From Novosphingobium sp. NDB2Meth1 (GTDB taxonomy: Bacteria; Pseudomonadota; Alphaproteobacteria; Sphingomonadales; Sphingomonadaceae): DNA of 64,000 bases. Within the stretch, counting starts at the first letter, position 1. Each line of letters opens with the position of its first letter. The notes under the pieces are model-generated. The model saw nothing but the letters and a program-made list of their open reading frames with translations. It was not told the DNA's origin and ran no database searches. This document shows, in pieces, positions 1-8,993 of the stretch. The stretch covers positions 62,001 to 126,000 of the forward strand of contig NZ_FPEH01000012.1 in the NCBI RefSeq assembly GCF_900117425.1. The letters run 5' to 3'. The position numbers and the translations under genes were made by a program.

Positions 1-60
1 GATGGCACTCCGCGCTGGGCGGCGTGGATGGAGTGGGGGGCCGCGACGCGGGTGGCCTGA
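1..60 (+). CDS. possible 3' end of an unidentified gene (partial)
   Basis: Frame 1 reads 19 codons without interruption and stops at TGA 58-60. It would be the C-terminus of a gene entering from the left. The terminator hairpin just downstream at 83-120 fits the end of a plus-strand gene as well as the end of rne. Nineteen codons are far too few to identify a product, and in DNA this GC-rich an open frame of this length can occur by chance. Confidence 0.25.
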   Translation, partial: DGTPRWAAWMEWGAATRVA

Positions 61-82
61 GCCCAATTGCCGGTTGAAGCGG

Positions 83-120
83 AAAGGGCCTCCCCGGCTG
101 GCGTGCCGGGGAGGCCCTTT
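83..120. terminator. bidirectional rho-independent terminator
   Basis: Perfect 16-bp inverted repeat: left arm 83-98 (AAAGGGCCTCCCCGGC), 6-nt loop 99-104, right arm 105-120 ending in TTT. Read on the minus strand the hairpin lies 27 nt after the rne stop and also ends in TTT, so it can terminate rne. The A/T ends on both sides make it usable in both directions. Confidence 0.85.
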
Positions 121-146
121 CTTCGTGGGGCGTTCTTCGGGCCTGA

Positions 147-2897
147 TCAGGCGCCGAAGGTGCGCTGCCACCAGCCGCGGCGCGGTTCGCCCGGCTTCTC
201 GTCTGCCGGAGCCGGTGCGGCCGGAGCCTCGGCCGCAGTTTCCGACGCAGCATCTTGCGCCGGAGCTTCGGCAACTGGCGCATCCGGCTGAGGCGCTTCG
301 ACTTCAGCCGATTCGCTCTTCTTGCGGCGTGTGCGCTTCGGCTTGGCCGGTGCTTCCGCTCCCGCTTCCGCTTCCGGCTCCACCGCGGGCGCTTCGACGG
401 CGTCCTCCGCGACAGGCGCCTCGGCCTCGGCCGTGTCGGCCTTCTTGCGCCGCGTTCGCTTGGGCTTGGCGGGCGCTTCCACCTCGATTGCCGCCGCTAA
501 GGGCTCCGCTGCAGCATCAGGCGCTGCCGCTTCGGCCTCGACAACTTCGGCATCGGCCTTCTTGCGGCGGCTGCGGCGCGGCTTGGCAGGCGCTTCCTCG
601 ACAACAGCTTCAGGGGCAGGGGCCTCGACAGCAGCTTCCGCAGCCTCGACGGTTTCGGCCGATTCGCCAGCCTCGGCTTCCGACTCGGTCGCATCGGCGT
701 CGCTGCTCTGCGTCTCGCCATCGCCGCGACCACCGCGCCGACGACGACCGCGGCGGCGGCGCTTGCGCGGTCCGCGCTCGTCGCCACGTTCACCGCCTTC
801 GCTGTGCTCGCTGTCTTCGCCTTCCTCGTCTTCGCTTTCGGATTCGCCTTCAACGGACGCGGGTTGGGTGTTCTCGCCGCCTTCACGATCGCGGCCACGG
901 CCCCGCCGGCGCTTGCGGCGCTTGCGGCGACCATCACCATCATCGCGCTCGCCGCGTTCACGGCGCTCGCCGCGCGGCTCGTCGTCGCCCTCGGCTTCTT
1001 CCTCGTCGGCGTAATCTTCCTCTTCGATCACGTCCTCTTCGGGCTCGATGATCGGTTCGAAGCGCGGCACGAACGAGGGCTTGGGCCCGCGCGAGGCGAC
1101 GCGCATCTTGGCGCCTTCGTTCTCGCCTTCGGGGATCACCTCGACCGAGACGCCATAGCGGTGTTCGATCTCTGCAAGATCGGCGCGCTTGGCGTTGAGC
1201 ACGTAGATCGCTGCTTCCTGGCTGGCATAGAGCGAGATGATCGTGCCTTTGCCCTTGGCCGCTTCGTCCTCGATCATGCGCAGCGCCGAAAGACCTGCCG
1301 ACGAGGCGGTCCGCACGAGGCCCGAGCCATCGCAGTGCGGGCAGGCACGGGTCGTCGCTTCGAGAACGCCGGTGCGCAGGCGCTGGCGGCTCATTTCCAT
1401 GAGGCCGAAGCCCGAGATACGGCCGACCTGGATGCGCGCGCGATCATTGCGCAGCGCGTCCTTCATCGCCTTCTCGACCTTGCGGACGTTGGAGCCATAT
1501 TCCATGTCGATGAAGTCGATCACGACAAGGCCGGCCATGTCGCGCAGGCGCAGCTGGCGGGCGATTTCACGCGCGGCTTCAAGGTTGGTGCTGACGGCCG
1601 TCGCCTCGATGCCATGCTCCTTGGTCGAGCGGCCCGAGTTGATGTCGATCGAGACGAGCGCCTCGGTCGGGTTGATCACGAGGTAGCCGCCGCTCTTCAG
1701 CTGAACGACCGGATCGTACATCGCGGTGAGCTGGTCCTCGGCGCCGTAGCGCTGGAACAGCGGCACCGGATCGGCGTACTGCTTCACCCGCTTGGCGTGG
1801 CTGGGCATGAGCAGCTTCATGAAGTCCTTGGCGGCGCGGTAGCCCTGCTCGCCTTCGACCACCACTTCCTCGATGTCGCGATTGTAGATGTCGCGGATCG
1901 CGCGCTTGATGAGGTCGCTGTCCGAATGGATCAGCGCGGGCGCGGAGGACTTCAGGGTGCGTTCGCGGATCTCGTCCCACAGGCGGGCGAGATAGTCGAA
2001 GTCGCGCTTGATCTCGGGCTTGGTGCGCTGGAGGCCGGCGGTGCGGACGATGCAGCTCATCGTGCGGGGCAGCTCAAGCTCCGCCATGATCGACTTGAGG
2101 CGCTTGCGGTCTGCCGCCGAGTTGATCTTGCGGCTGATGCCGCCGCCATGGCTCGAGTTCGGCATCAGCACGCAGTAGCGGCCAGCGAGGCTGAGGTAGG
2201 TGGTGAGGGCGGCGCCCTTGTTGCCGCGCTCTTCCTTGACGACCTGGACGAGCAGCACCTGGCGGCGCTGGATCACGTCCTGGATCTTGTAGCGGCGGCG
2301 CAGCGCCATGCGGCGGGCGCGCAGATCATCGGCCTCGCGCGCCTGGGCACGCGGTGCGCGCTGGCGGCGGGGACGGCGCGAGCGGCTTTCACCGTCGTCG
2401 TCCGAAGCTTCTTCGCCCTGCTCGTCGCCTGCATCGTCCGAGAAGCCGTTCTCGACCACACCGCCTTCGATCGTGGCGACTTCGTCTTTCTCCGAGGTGT
2501 CGACCTCGGTGACGCCTTCGTCGCCCTCGTAATCGTAGCCGCCGTCCTCGTCGTCGAGGTCGCCTTCCTCTGCCTCATCGGCAGCGCGCAGCGCGGCTTC
2601 CTCCTCGGCGTGGGCGGCTTCTTCCGCCAGCAGGGCCTCGCGGTCCTCCTTGGGAATCTGGTAGTAATCCGGGTGGATTTCGCTGAAGGCGAGGAAGCCG
2701 TGGCGATTGCCGCCGAAATCGACGAACGCCGCCTGCAGCGACGGTTCGACGCGGGTTACTTTGGCGAGATAGATGTTGCCCTTGATCTGCTTGTGATCGG
2801 CAGATTCAAAATCGAACTCTTCAATCCTGTTGCCATTGAGCACCGCCACCCGGGTTTCTTCCTGGTGGCGCGCATCGATCAGCATGCGCGTGGTCAT
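147..2897 (-). CDS. rne: ribonuclease E (Rne/Rng family endoribonuclease)
   Basis: Endoribonuclease for mRNA turnover and rRNA/tRNA processing, and scaffold of the degradosome. At 916 residues it has the size of alphaproteobacterial RNase E. The S1 domain starts near residue 35 (GNIYLAKVTRVEPSLQAAFV) and is split by an acidic then basic insertion of about 130 residues (roughly 90-220). The catalytic DNase I-like core contains VVIDFIDMEYGSN followed by GLMEMSRQR, and the Zn-link CPHCDGSG is intact. The C-terminal third is low-complexity Glu/Ala/Arg sequence with three AKPKRTRRKK-type basic repeats, expected to be disordered and to bind RNA or partners. The start is ATG 2897, with GGAG eight bases upstream. 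A leader of up to several hundred bases precedes it, where autoregulation would be expected. Confidence 0.97.
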   Translation of the reverse strand: MTTRMLIDARHQEETRVAVLNGNRIEEFDFESADHKQIKGNIYLAKVTRVEPSLQAAFVDFGGNRHGFLAFSEIHPDYYQIPKEDREALLAEEAAHAEEEAALRAADEAEEGDLDDEDGGYDYEGDEGVTEVDTSEKDEVATIEGGVVENGFSDDAGDEQGEEASDDDGESRSRRPRRQRAPRAQAREADDLRARRMALRRRYKIQDVIQRRQVLLVQVVKEERGNKGAALTTYLSLAGRYCVLMPNSSHGGGISRKINSAADRKRLKSIMAELELPRTMSCIVRTAGLQRTKPEIKRDFDYLARLWDEIRERTLKSSAPALIHSDSDLIKRAIRDIYNRDIEEVVVEGEQGYRAAKDFMKLLMPSHAKRVKQYADPVPLFQRYGAEDQLTAMYDPVVQLKSGGYLVINPTEALVSIDINSGRSTKEHGIEATAVSTNLEAAREIARQLRLRDMAGLVVIDFIDMEYGSNVRKVEKAMKDALRNDRARIQVGRISGFGLMEMSRQRLRTGVLEATTRACPHCDGSGLVRTASSAGLSALRMIEDEAAKGKGTIISLYASQEAAIYVLNAKRADLAEIEHRYGVSVEVIPEGENEGAKMRVASRGPKPSFVPRFEPIIEPEEDVIEEEDYADEEEAEGDDEPRGERRERGERDDGDGRRKRRKRRRGRGRDREGGENTQPASVEGESESEDEEGEDSEHSEGGERGDERGPRKRRRRGRRRRGGRGDGETQSSDADATESEAEAGESAETVEAAEAAVEAPAPEAVVEEAPAKPRRSRRKKADAEVVEAEAAAPDAAAEPLAAAIEVEAPAKPKRTRRKKADTAEAEAPVAEDAVEAPAVEPEAEAGAEAPAKPKRTRRKKSESAEVEAPQPDAPVAEAPAQDAASETAAEAPAAPAPADEKPGEPRRGWWQRTFGA

Positions 2898-3543
2898 TAT
2901 AAAGTCTCCAGCCGCGCGGCCTCGGGCGTGAACCCGGGTTCTGGGCGCGGTTCAATGTGAAAGCGCGATAGCCGTCAGCGCCGGGCCCGGTTGCGACCGG
3001 GACGGCTTGGAGGCGTTTCGCGAATGCGGATGTGCCGGTTCGGAGCGCGGGGATGGCCGCTTTTGCGTGTCCATGGCGCTCGCCGCCCGGCGGCGGTTCT
3101 TGCGTGTCTGCCCCGTGGATGGTCCGTGGCGACAGGCACGGACCGGTGCACGCCAAGCCGGTGCGGGCCCCTGAAGGGCTCCTCGGCTCGAACGTTGCAC
3201 GGCTTTCCATCAAGACATCAACCTCAGGTGCGAAAGGGGCGGACACAGCCGGGTTCCCGCTTCGCAAGTACTTCAGGTTCGGGCTGAAAATCGTTCCGCA
3301 GCAGCGCCTTGTCCCGATGCTCTGCGATATGCACGAAGGCCTTGCAGCGTAAGTTCGGGGGCGGAGCCGAGGCCGATCCGGGCTCGTTCCAGATTGGCAC
3401 TGCTAGCACCGGATTTCCCAACCAGCAATTAAAACCATGACAGCGAGTCACACTTGGGGAGGACGCGGCCTCGCTGCGGTCGGATTGACTCGCCACAATT
3501 CCTGCTGGACCGTTTGGCGTCAAGCAAGGCATAGCCGCGCGCC
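2898..3543. other. divergent intergenic region: long rne leader and amiC upstream region
   Basis: 646 bp without a convincing gene between the divergent rne and amiC starts. Open frames here have no ribosome-binding site and no family features. Stable hairpins lie on the rne side: GGTCCGTG 3121-3128 pairs with CACGGACC 3137-3144 (8-bp perfect stem, 8-nt loop), and CCCGGT 2986-2991 pairs with ACCGGG 2996-3001 (tetraloop TGCG). This suits a structured 5' UTR for rne, whose homologues in other bacteria are autoregulated through the leader. I found no convincing -35/-10 pair on either strand. Confidence 0.5.
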
Positions 3544-4428
3544 ATGAGAGGGCGTGTGCTGATTGCAGTAGTGCTGGGCGTGCCGCTGGCCGTGGTGACG
3601 GCAGCCGCGATCCTGTTCGCCATGGCCTATGCGGCGCCAGCGCACGCGCCGTCCTCGGTGATCCGTGTTGCGCTGCCCTCCACGCGCGGCGAGGTCGGGC
3701 TGCCCAAGATCCAAGGGCCCGCCGATGCCAGCCGTCCGCTGGTGGTGATCGATGCCGGGCACGGCGGCCACGATCCCGGCGCCAGCGGGCAGCGCGGCGA
3801 GAAGGAAAAGGCGCTCACGCTGGCGCTCGCGCTCTCGCTGCGCGAGGCGCTGCTGGCCGACGGACGCGTGCGCGTGGCGCTGACGCGCGACGAAGACCGC
3901 TTCCTCGCGCTGGAAGAACGCTCGGGCATCGCGCGGCGGCTGAAGGCGGACCTGTTCGTCTCGATCCACGCCGACGCCTCGGAATCGCCCGACGCGACCG
4001 GGGCGACGGTCTACACCCTGTCCGACCGCGGCTCGGATGCGGTGGCCGATGCGGTGGCGAAGCGCGAGAACAAGGCCGATACGGTGAACGGCGTGGAGCT
4101 CGGCGGCAAATCCGATGCGGTGACCGCCATTCTCGTCAGCCTCTCGCAGCGCGAGATGCGCGAGCGCTCCAAGGCCTTCGGCGCGCTGGTGCTGCGCGAG
4201 GGGCAGGCCGCGGTGCGCTTCCACAAGGACCCCGAGCGCGAGGCGGCCTTCGTGGTGCTCAAGTCGCTCGACCTGCCCTCGGCGCTGATCGAGGCGGGCT
4301 ATATCAGCAGCCCGGACGACGCGCGGGCGCTGAGCAGCCCCGAATGGCGGCGGGGGTTTGCCAAGGCCGTGGCATCGGCGATCGAGATTTATCTTGCGCG
4401 GACGAATTTGGTGGCGGCGGCTCCCTGA
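3544..4428 (+). CDS. amiC: N-acetylmuramoyl-L-alanine amidase, AmiC type (Amidase_3)
   Basis: Zn-dependent hydrolase that cuts the amide bond between MurNAc and the stem peptide, normally to separate daughter cells. The 294-residue protein has an N-terminal signal or anchor segment (about residues 5-30) and one Amidase_3 domain. The metal motif DAGHGGHDPG holds the first His near residue 73, a Glu follows in GEKEKAL, and a second His sits in VSIHADA. The catalytic Glu is in ALIEAGYIS. No AMIN domain is present, so septal targeting must be indirect. It lies directly before mrcA in the rne-amiC-PBP1A-prfB order seen in related alphaproteobacteria. ATG 3544 is the only start that keeps the hydrophobic N-terminus. 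Confidence 0.93.
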   Translation: MRGRVLIAVVLGVPLAVVTAAAILFAMAYAAPAHAPSSVIRVALPSTRGEVGLPKIQGPADASRPLVVIDAGHGGHDPGASGQRGEKEKALTLALALSLREALLADGRVRVALTRDEDRFLALEERSGIARRLKADLFVSIHADASESPDATGATVYTLSDRGSDAVADAVAKRENKADTVNGVELGGKSDAVTAILVSLSQREMRERSKAFGALVLREGQAAVRFHKDPEREAAFVVLKSLDLPSALIEAGYISSPDDARALSSPEWRRGFAKAVASAIEIYLARTNLVAAAP

Positions 4429-4460
4429 TTTCGGGGAGGGGCGCGGCACTTGCTGCAAAG

Positions 4461-4489
4461 CGGGACCCCGGATCAAGTCCGGGGTGACG
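4461..4489. repeat. REP-like palindromic repeat
   Basis: ACCCCGGA (4465-4472), loop TCAAG, TCCGGGGT (4478-4485), within GGGACCCCGGATCAAGTCC and followed by GTGACG. This sequence resembles an intergenic palindrome that I recall as abundant in alphaproteobacterial genomes. Here it lies 37 bp after amiC and 108 bp before mrcA, where it could also weaken read-through. Confidence 0.7.
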
Positions 4490-4596
4490 GGTAAGGGGGG
4501 AAGCTGGGCTCTGTGTCAAGTACGGGTGTCGAATGAGGGGCCAACTTTCGCAGCCACTGGCATTCCCGCAAAGGGCCATGCTAAGGCGCGCGGCAG

Positions 4597-7125
4597 ATGG
4601 CGAATGATCCTGACCTTCCTGGTTCCGACGGTACTTCGGTGCGCTGGCGTATCCAGCGCGATGCGGCGGGGCTGCTGGGCCGGGCGCGCGAGCTGTGGCG
4701 CGGGCAGGTGTGGGTGCGGCGCGCGGGCTATGCGCTGGGCGTGCTGGCGGTGCTCTACCTGATCCTGTGGGTCACGGTGATCCGCACGCTGCCCTCGGCC
4801 GACAAGCTGCTGACCTATCAGCCGCCGCTGCCGACGATGGTGCGCGGCAATGATGGCGAGATCGTCTCCAGCTATGCGCGCGAACGGCGGGTGCAGCTGC
4901 GCTATGTCGATTTTCCCGAGCCGCTGATCCATGCGTTTCTGGCCGCCGAGGACAAGTCGTTTTTCAGCCATGGCGGGGTCGATATCACCGGCCTGATCGG
5001 CGCGATGGTCGATTACACGATGAAGTTCGGATCGGGCGAGCGTGCGCGCGGCGGTTCGACGATCACGCAGCAAGTCGCCAAGAACATCCTTATCGGCAAC
5101 GAATACTCGGTCACGCGCAAGCTCAAGGAAATGATCCTCGCGCGGCGCATCGAGAGCGTGCTGACAAAGCAGCAGATCCTTGAGCTCTATCTCAACGAGA
5201 TTCCGCTGGGGCGGCAGAGCTTTGGCGTGCAGGCGGCGGCGCGGGCCTATTTCGACAAGGACGTGGGCGATCTCAAGCTGCATGAGGTGGCGTTCCTCGC
5301 TATCCTGCCCAAGGCGCCGGAGACGTATGGCCGCGCCAAGTTTGCCGAGAAGGCGCTGGAGCGGCGGGCCTATGTGCTCGATCAGATGGTCAAGAACGGC
5401 TGGGCGACCGCCGCCGAAGCAGCCGAGGCCAAAGCGCAGCCGCTGGGCCTCGTACCGCGGCGGGCGGAGAACTTCACGGCGGATGCGGGCTATTTCCTCG
5501 AGGAAGTGCGCCGCCAGTTGATCGACAAGTTCGGCGAGAATGCCGAGAACGGGCCGAACAGCGTGTATGCGGGCGGGCTGTGGGTGCGCACTTCGCTCGA
5601 TACCGAGCTGCAGACGGCGGCACAAAACGCGCTGCGGACGGGCCTCGTGCGGTTCAGCGGCGGACGCGCGTGGAGCGGGCCGATCGCCAGGCTGGACGTT
5701 TCCGGCAATTGGCAGTCTGAACTGATCACCAGCAATCTTTCGATCCGCTATCAGGACTGGCGCATCGGCGTGGTGCTCTCGCGGCGCGGGAATGACGGGC
5801 GCATCGGGTTTGCCGATGGCAGCACCGGGCCGCTCTGGGCGATGCCGCAGGCGATGAAGGCAGGTGACGTGATCGCGGCGGCGCCTTCGGGCGGGGGCTG
5901 GTCGGTGCGGGTGATCCCGGAAGTTTCGGGCGGCATGGTGGTCGAAGACCCGCAGAACGGCCGCGTGCTCGCGATGCAGGGCGGGTTCGACGCGCGGCTG
6001 GGCTCGTTCAACCGGGCGACGCAGGCGGTGCGCCAGCCGGGATCGACGATCAAGCCGTTCGTCTATGCCACCGCGCTGGATAACGGGATGACCCCGGCCT
6101 CGATGGTGCTCGATGGCACGTTCTGCGTCTATCAGGGCGCGGCGCTGGGGCAGAAGTGCTTCAGGAACTTCGGCAACGAAGGCGGATCGGGCAGCCACAC
6201 GATGCGCTGGGGCCTCGAGCAATCGCGCAACCTGATGACCGTGCGCATCGCCAATGATGTCGGCATGGACAAGGTGGTCCGCACGATCAAGGGGATGGGG
6301 ATCGGCGATTATCAGCCCTACCTCTCGATGGCGCTGGGCGCGGGCGACACGACGGCGGCGCGGATGGCCAATGCCTATGCCGCGCTCGCCAACCATGGCC
6401 GCCAGCATGAGCAGACGCTGATCGACTACGTCCAGGACCGCAATGGCAAGGTGATCTGGAAGGCGGACAACCGCGATTGCGGCGCTTGCAACATGGCGCA
6501 ATGGGACGGCAAGGCGATGCCTCGGATGAAGCCGACCGGCAAGCAGGTGCTCGATCCGCGCACCGCCTATCAGGTAGTGCATATGCTCGAAGGCGTGGTC
6601 GTGCGCGGCACCGCGCTGACGCTGGCCGACCTGCATTTGCCCCTGTTCGGCAAGACGGGCACGACATCAGGCCCGACCAACGTGTGGTTCGCCGGAGGCT
6701 CGCCCGATATCGTGAGCGCGCTGTATCTCGGCTATGATCAGCCGAGGAGCCTGGGCGGCTATGCACAGGGTGGGCGGATCGCGGCGCCGATTTTCAAGGA
6801 CTTCGTGATCGCGACCCGCAAGCGCTGGAGCGATACGCCCTTCACCGTGCCCGAAGGCATCCGGATGGTGAAGATCGACCGGGTGAGCGGGCGGCAGGTG
6901 TTCGGCGGGACACCGGAGGACTACGTGCGGCAGGCCTCGGTGATCTGGGAAGCGTTCAAGCCCAACAGCGAGCCGACGCGCACGTTCCGGCCCGAGGACC
7001 AGACGCTGAAGGACGCGGTGCTCGAGGCGATCCGCAAGGCGCGCGCGGCGAAGGGTGATGCGGGCGGCGATGACGTTCCGGTCGAGGAGGGCGATTTCGT
7101 CGAGGACAAAGGCGGGATTTACTAG
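4597..7125 (+). CDS. mrcA: penicillin-binding protein 1A (bifunctional transglycosylase/transpeptidase)
   Basis: Class A PBP that polymerises lipid II and cross-links peptidoglycan in the periplasm; 842 residues. A single TM segment lies near residues 45-65. The GT51 glycosyltransferase domain carries the catalytic Glu in AAEDKSFFSHGG, the RGGSTITQQ motif and the LNEIPLGRQSFG motif. The transpeptidase domain follows with active-site serine motif STIK (in RQPGSTIKPF), SRN (in EQSRNLMTVR) and KTGT (in FGKTGTTSGP). All catalytic motifs are intact. The intervening OB-like linker fits PBP1A rather than PBP1B or PBP1C. ATG 4597 opens with a short cytoplasmic stretch before the TM segment. Confidence 0.95.
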   Translation: MANDPDLPGSDGTSVRWRIQRDAAGLLGRARELWRGQVWVRRAGYALGVLAVLYLILWVTVIRTLPSADKLLTYQPPLPTMVRGNDGEIVSSYARERRVQLRYVDFPEPLIHAFLAAEDKSFFSHGGVDITGLIGAMVDYTMKFGSGERARGGSTITQQVAKNILIGNEYSVTRKLKEMILARRIESVLTKQQILELYLNEIPLGRQSFGVQAAARAYFDKDVGDLKLHEVAFLAILPKAPETYGRAKFAEKALERRAYVLDQMVKNGWATAAEAAEAKAQPLGLVPRRAENFTADAGYFLEEVRRQLIDKFGENAENGPNSVYAGGLWVRTSLDTELQTAAQNALRTGLVRFSGGRAWSGPIARLDVSGNWQSELITSNLSIRYQDWRIGVVLSRRGNDGRIGFADGSTGPLWAMPQAMKAGDVIAAAPSGGGWSVRVIPEVSGGMVVEDPQNGRVLAMQGGFDARLGSFNRATQAVRQPGSTIKPFVYATALDNGMTPASMVLDGTFCVYQGAALGQKCFRNFGNEGGSGSHTMRWGLEQSRNLMTVRIANDVGMDKVVRTIKGMGIGDYQPYLSMALGAGDTTAARMANAYAALANHGRQHEQTLIDYVQDRNGKVIWKADNRDCGACNMAQWDGKAMPRMKPTGKQVLDPRTAYQVVHMLEGVVVRGTALTLADLHLPLFGKTGTTSGPTNVWFAGGSPDIVSALYLGYDQPRSLGGYAQGGRIAAPIFKDFVIATRKRWSDTPFTVPEGIRMVKIDRVSGRQVFGGTPEDYVRQASVIWEAFKPNSEPTRTFRPEDQTLKDAVLEAIRKARAAKGDAGGDDVPVEEGDFVEDKGGIY

Positions 7126-7198
7126 GGGCGGGATCTACTGAGCTCACTGCACCATTTGCCGGTTCCGGCTCGGCATTGTTGCTGATAGGCTGCGCGGC

Positions 7199-7741
7199 AT
7201 GATCAAGCATGTTCTGGCCGCTGCTGCGGCGCTCGCCCTTCTTGTCCCCGCCGCTGCCAATGCGGAACTCGCGCAAGGCGCCGTCGCGCCGGACTTCACC
7301 ACGATGGGCGCGCTGGCTGGCAAGCCGATGAAGGTGAACCTCAAGGCCATGCTCGCGAAGGGCCCGGTCGTGCTCTATTTCTATCCGAAGGCCTTTACCT
7401 CGGGCTGCACGATGGAAGCGCATGCCTTTGCCGAGGCGACGGCGGATTTCGCCAAGGCCGGGGCGACCGTGCTCGGCATGTCGAACGATGATCTGCCCAC
7501 GCTGCAGAAGTTTTCAACCGCCGAATGCCGCGACAAGTTCGCTGTCGCCGCCGCGACCAAGGACGTGATCAAGGCCTATGACGTCTCGCTGAAGGTGGCG
7601 GGCATTGCGAGCGGCCTCACCAAGCGCACCAGCTATGTGATCGCCAAGAACGGCAAGATCGTGATGGTCCACTCGGACATGGACTACAAGGACCACGTGA
7701 AGCTGACGCTGGAAGCCGTGCAGAAGCTCAAGAAGGGCTGA
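7199..7741 (+). CDS. exported peroxiredoxin (AhpC/TSA, BCP-like)
   Basis: Thiol peroxidase of 180 residues with a cleavable signal peptide (ending about ANA at residue 22), so it should reduce peroxides in the periplasm. The peroxidatic cysteine lies in the motif PKAFTSGCTMEA; the usual Pro-X-X-X-Thr-X-X-Cys pattern reads P-K-A-F-T-S-G-C. A second Cys in TAECRDKF could be a resolving cysteine. The family is normally cytosolic, so export is the notable feature; a periplasmic thiol donor would be needed. It is a stand-alone gene between mrcA and prfB. Confidence 0.88.
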   Translation: MIKHVLAAAAALALLVPAAANAELAQGAVAPDFTTMGALAGKPMKVNLKAMLAKGPVVLYFYPKAFTSGCTMEAHAFAEATADFAKAGATVLGMSNDDLPTLQKFSTAECRDKFAVAAATKDVIKAYDVSLKVAGIASGLTKRTSYVIAKNGKIVMVHSDMDYKDHVKLTLEAVQKLKKG

Positions 7742-7865
7742 ACGCGGGAGAGGCGGAGCCCCTACGCTCTTTACAAGGCGCGCGGCTTCGCTAAGCGGCT
7801 TCGGTTCAAAAGCCGCCCCGCTGCATGCAGCGGCAAGGCTCCCGCTATCTGGAGTGAGAAGCGTC

Positions 7866-8993
7866 ATGCGTGCCGAAGGGCAGGCCCATATCGACCGCAT
7901 CGAGGCTGCGCTGCGGCTGGTGCGCAAGTTCCTTGACTGGGACCGCGCTGTCCGCCGTCTTGATGAACTGAACGCGCGGGTCGAGGATCCGAAGCTGTGG
8001 GACGATCCCAAGCAGGCCGAAGCGGTGATGCGCGAGCGGCGGCGGCTTGAGGCGTCGATCGGTGCGGTCAACGAGATCAGCGCGGAAATGGCCGATGCCA
8101 TCGAATTCGTCGAACTTGGCGAGATGGAAGGCGATGACGCGACGGTAGCGGAAGGGCTCGCCACACTGGCCGCGCTGGCCGAGCGGGCGGATGCGGACAA
8201 GGTCCAGGCGCTGCTTGCGGGCGAGGCGGACGGGTACAACGCGTTCCTCGAAGTTCACGCGGGCGCCGGCGGTACCGAGAGCCAGGACTGGGCCGAAATG
8301 CTCCAGCGCATGTATACGCGCTGGGCGGAGCGGCACGGGTTCAAGGTCGACCTGCTCGATTATCACGCGGGGGAAGCGGCCGGGATCAAGTCTGCCACGC
8401 TGCTGATCAAGGGCGAGAACGCCTACGGCTATGCCAAGACCGAGAGCGGCGTGCACCGGCTGGTGCGCATCAGTCCCTATGACAGCTCGGCGCGGCGGCA
8501 CACCTCGTTCAGCTCGGTCTGGGTCTATCCCGAGATCGACGACAACATCGAGATCGAGATCAATCCGGCCGACCTCAGGATCGATACCTACCGTGCCTCC
8601 GGCGCCGGCGGTCAGCACGTGAACACGACCGACTCGGCGGTGCGCATCACGCACGTGCCCTCGGGCATCATTGTGGCGAGCCAGATCGACCGCAGCCAGC
8701 ACAAGAACCGCGCGACCGCGATGGGGATGCTCAAGGCGCGGCTCTATGAGGCGGAACTCGCCAAGCGCGAAGCGGCGGCGAGCGGCGAATATGCCGCCAA
8801 GACCGAGATCGGCTGGGGCCACCAGATCCGCTCCTACGTGCTGCAGCCCTATCAGCAGGTGAAGGACCTGCGGACGGGCGTGGTCAGCACCAACCCGACC
8901 GACGTGCTCGACGGCGCGCTCGATCCGTTCATGGCCGCCGCACTGGCGCAGCGGGTGACGGGCGAGAAGGTGACCGTGGAAGACGACGATTGA
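7866..8993 (+). CDS. prfB: peptide chain release factor 2
   Basis: RF2 recognises UGA/UAA and triggers peptidyl-tRNA hydrolysis. The GGQ motif is present as [15 protein letters not shown]. The anticodon tripeptide, SPF in E. coli, reads SPY here (codons 8472-8480). The reading frame is continuous, so the usual autoregulatory +1 frameshift is absent; the corresponding place (7932-7937) reads CTT GAC in frame. I chose ATG 7866, not GTG 7854, because GGAG at 7851-7854 overlaps the GTG but is correctly spaced for the ATG, and the protein then begins [17 protein letters not shown]; 375 residues. The stop overlaps the TTG start of the next gene. Confidence 0.95.
   Translation: MRAEGQAHIDRIEAALRLVRKFLDWDRAVRRLDELNARVEDPKLWDDPKQAEAVMRERRRLEASIGAVNEISAEMADAIEFVELGEMEGDDATVAEGLATLAALAERADADKVQALLAGEADGYNAFLEVHAGAGGTESQDWAEMLQRMYTRWAERHGFKVDLLDYHAGEAAGIKSATLLIKGENAYGYAKTESGVHRLVRISPYDSSARRHTSFSSVWVYPEIDDNIEIEINPADLRIDTYRASGAGGQHVNTTDSAVRITHVPSGIIVASQIDRSQHKNRATAMGMLKARLYEAELAKREAAASGEYAAKTEIGWGHQIRSYVLQPYQQVKDLRTGVVSTNPTDVLDGALDPFMAAALAQRVTGEKVTVEDDD

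Noticed and set aside
804..2960. 718-codon open frame antisense to rne
   Set aside because: GC-rich coding DNA often leaves the opposite strand open. The translation has no family features, and rne is certain on the other strand.
2821..3267. 148-codon minus-strand frame covering the rne leader
   Set aside because: Overlaps the rne start in another frame, has no ribosome-binding site and no protein features; the region is better explained as leader RNA.
4516..6636. 706-codon open frame antisense to mrcA
   Set aside because: Low-complexity Arg/His/Ala composition without domains; shadow of mrcA.
7818..7833. CCGCTGCATGCAGCGG palindrome as a terminator of the peroxiredoxin gene
   Set aside because: It has no loop and no T-run; it may be a protein-binding site, but there is no further support.
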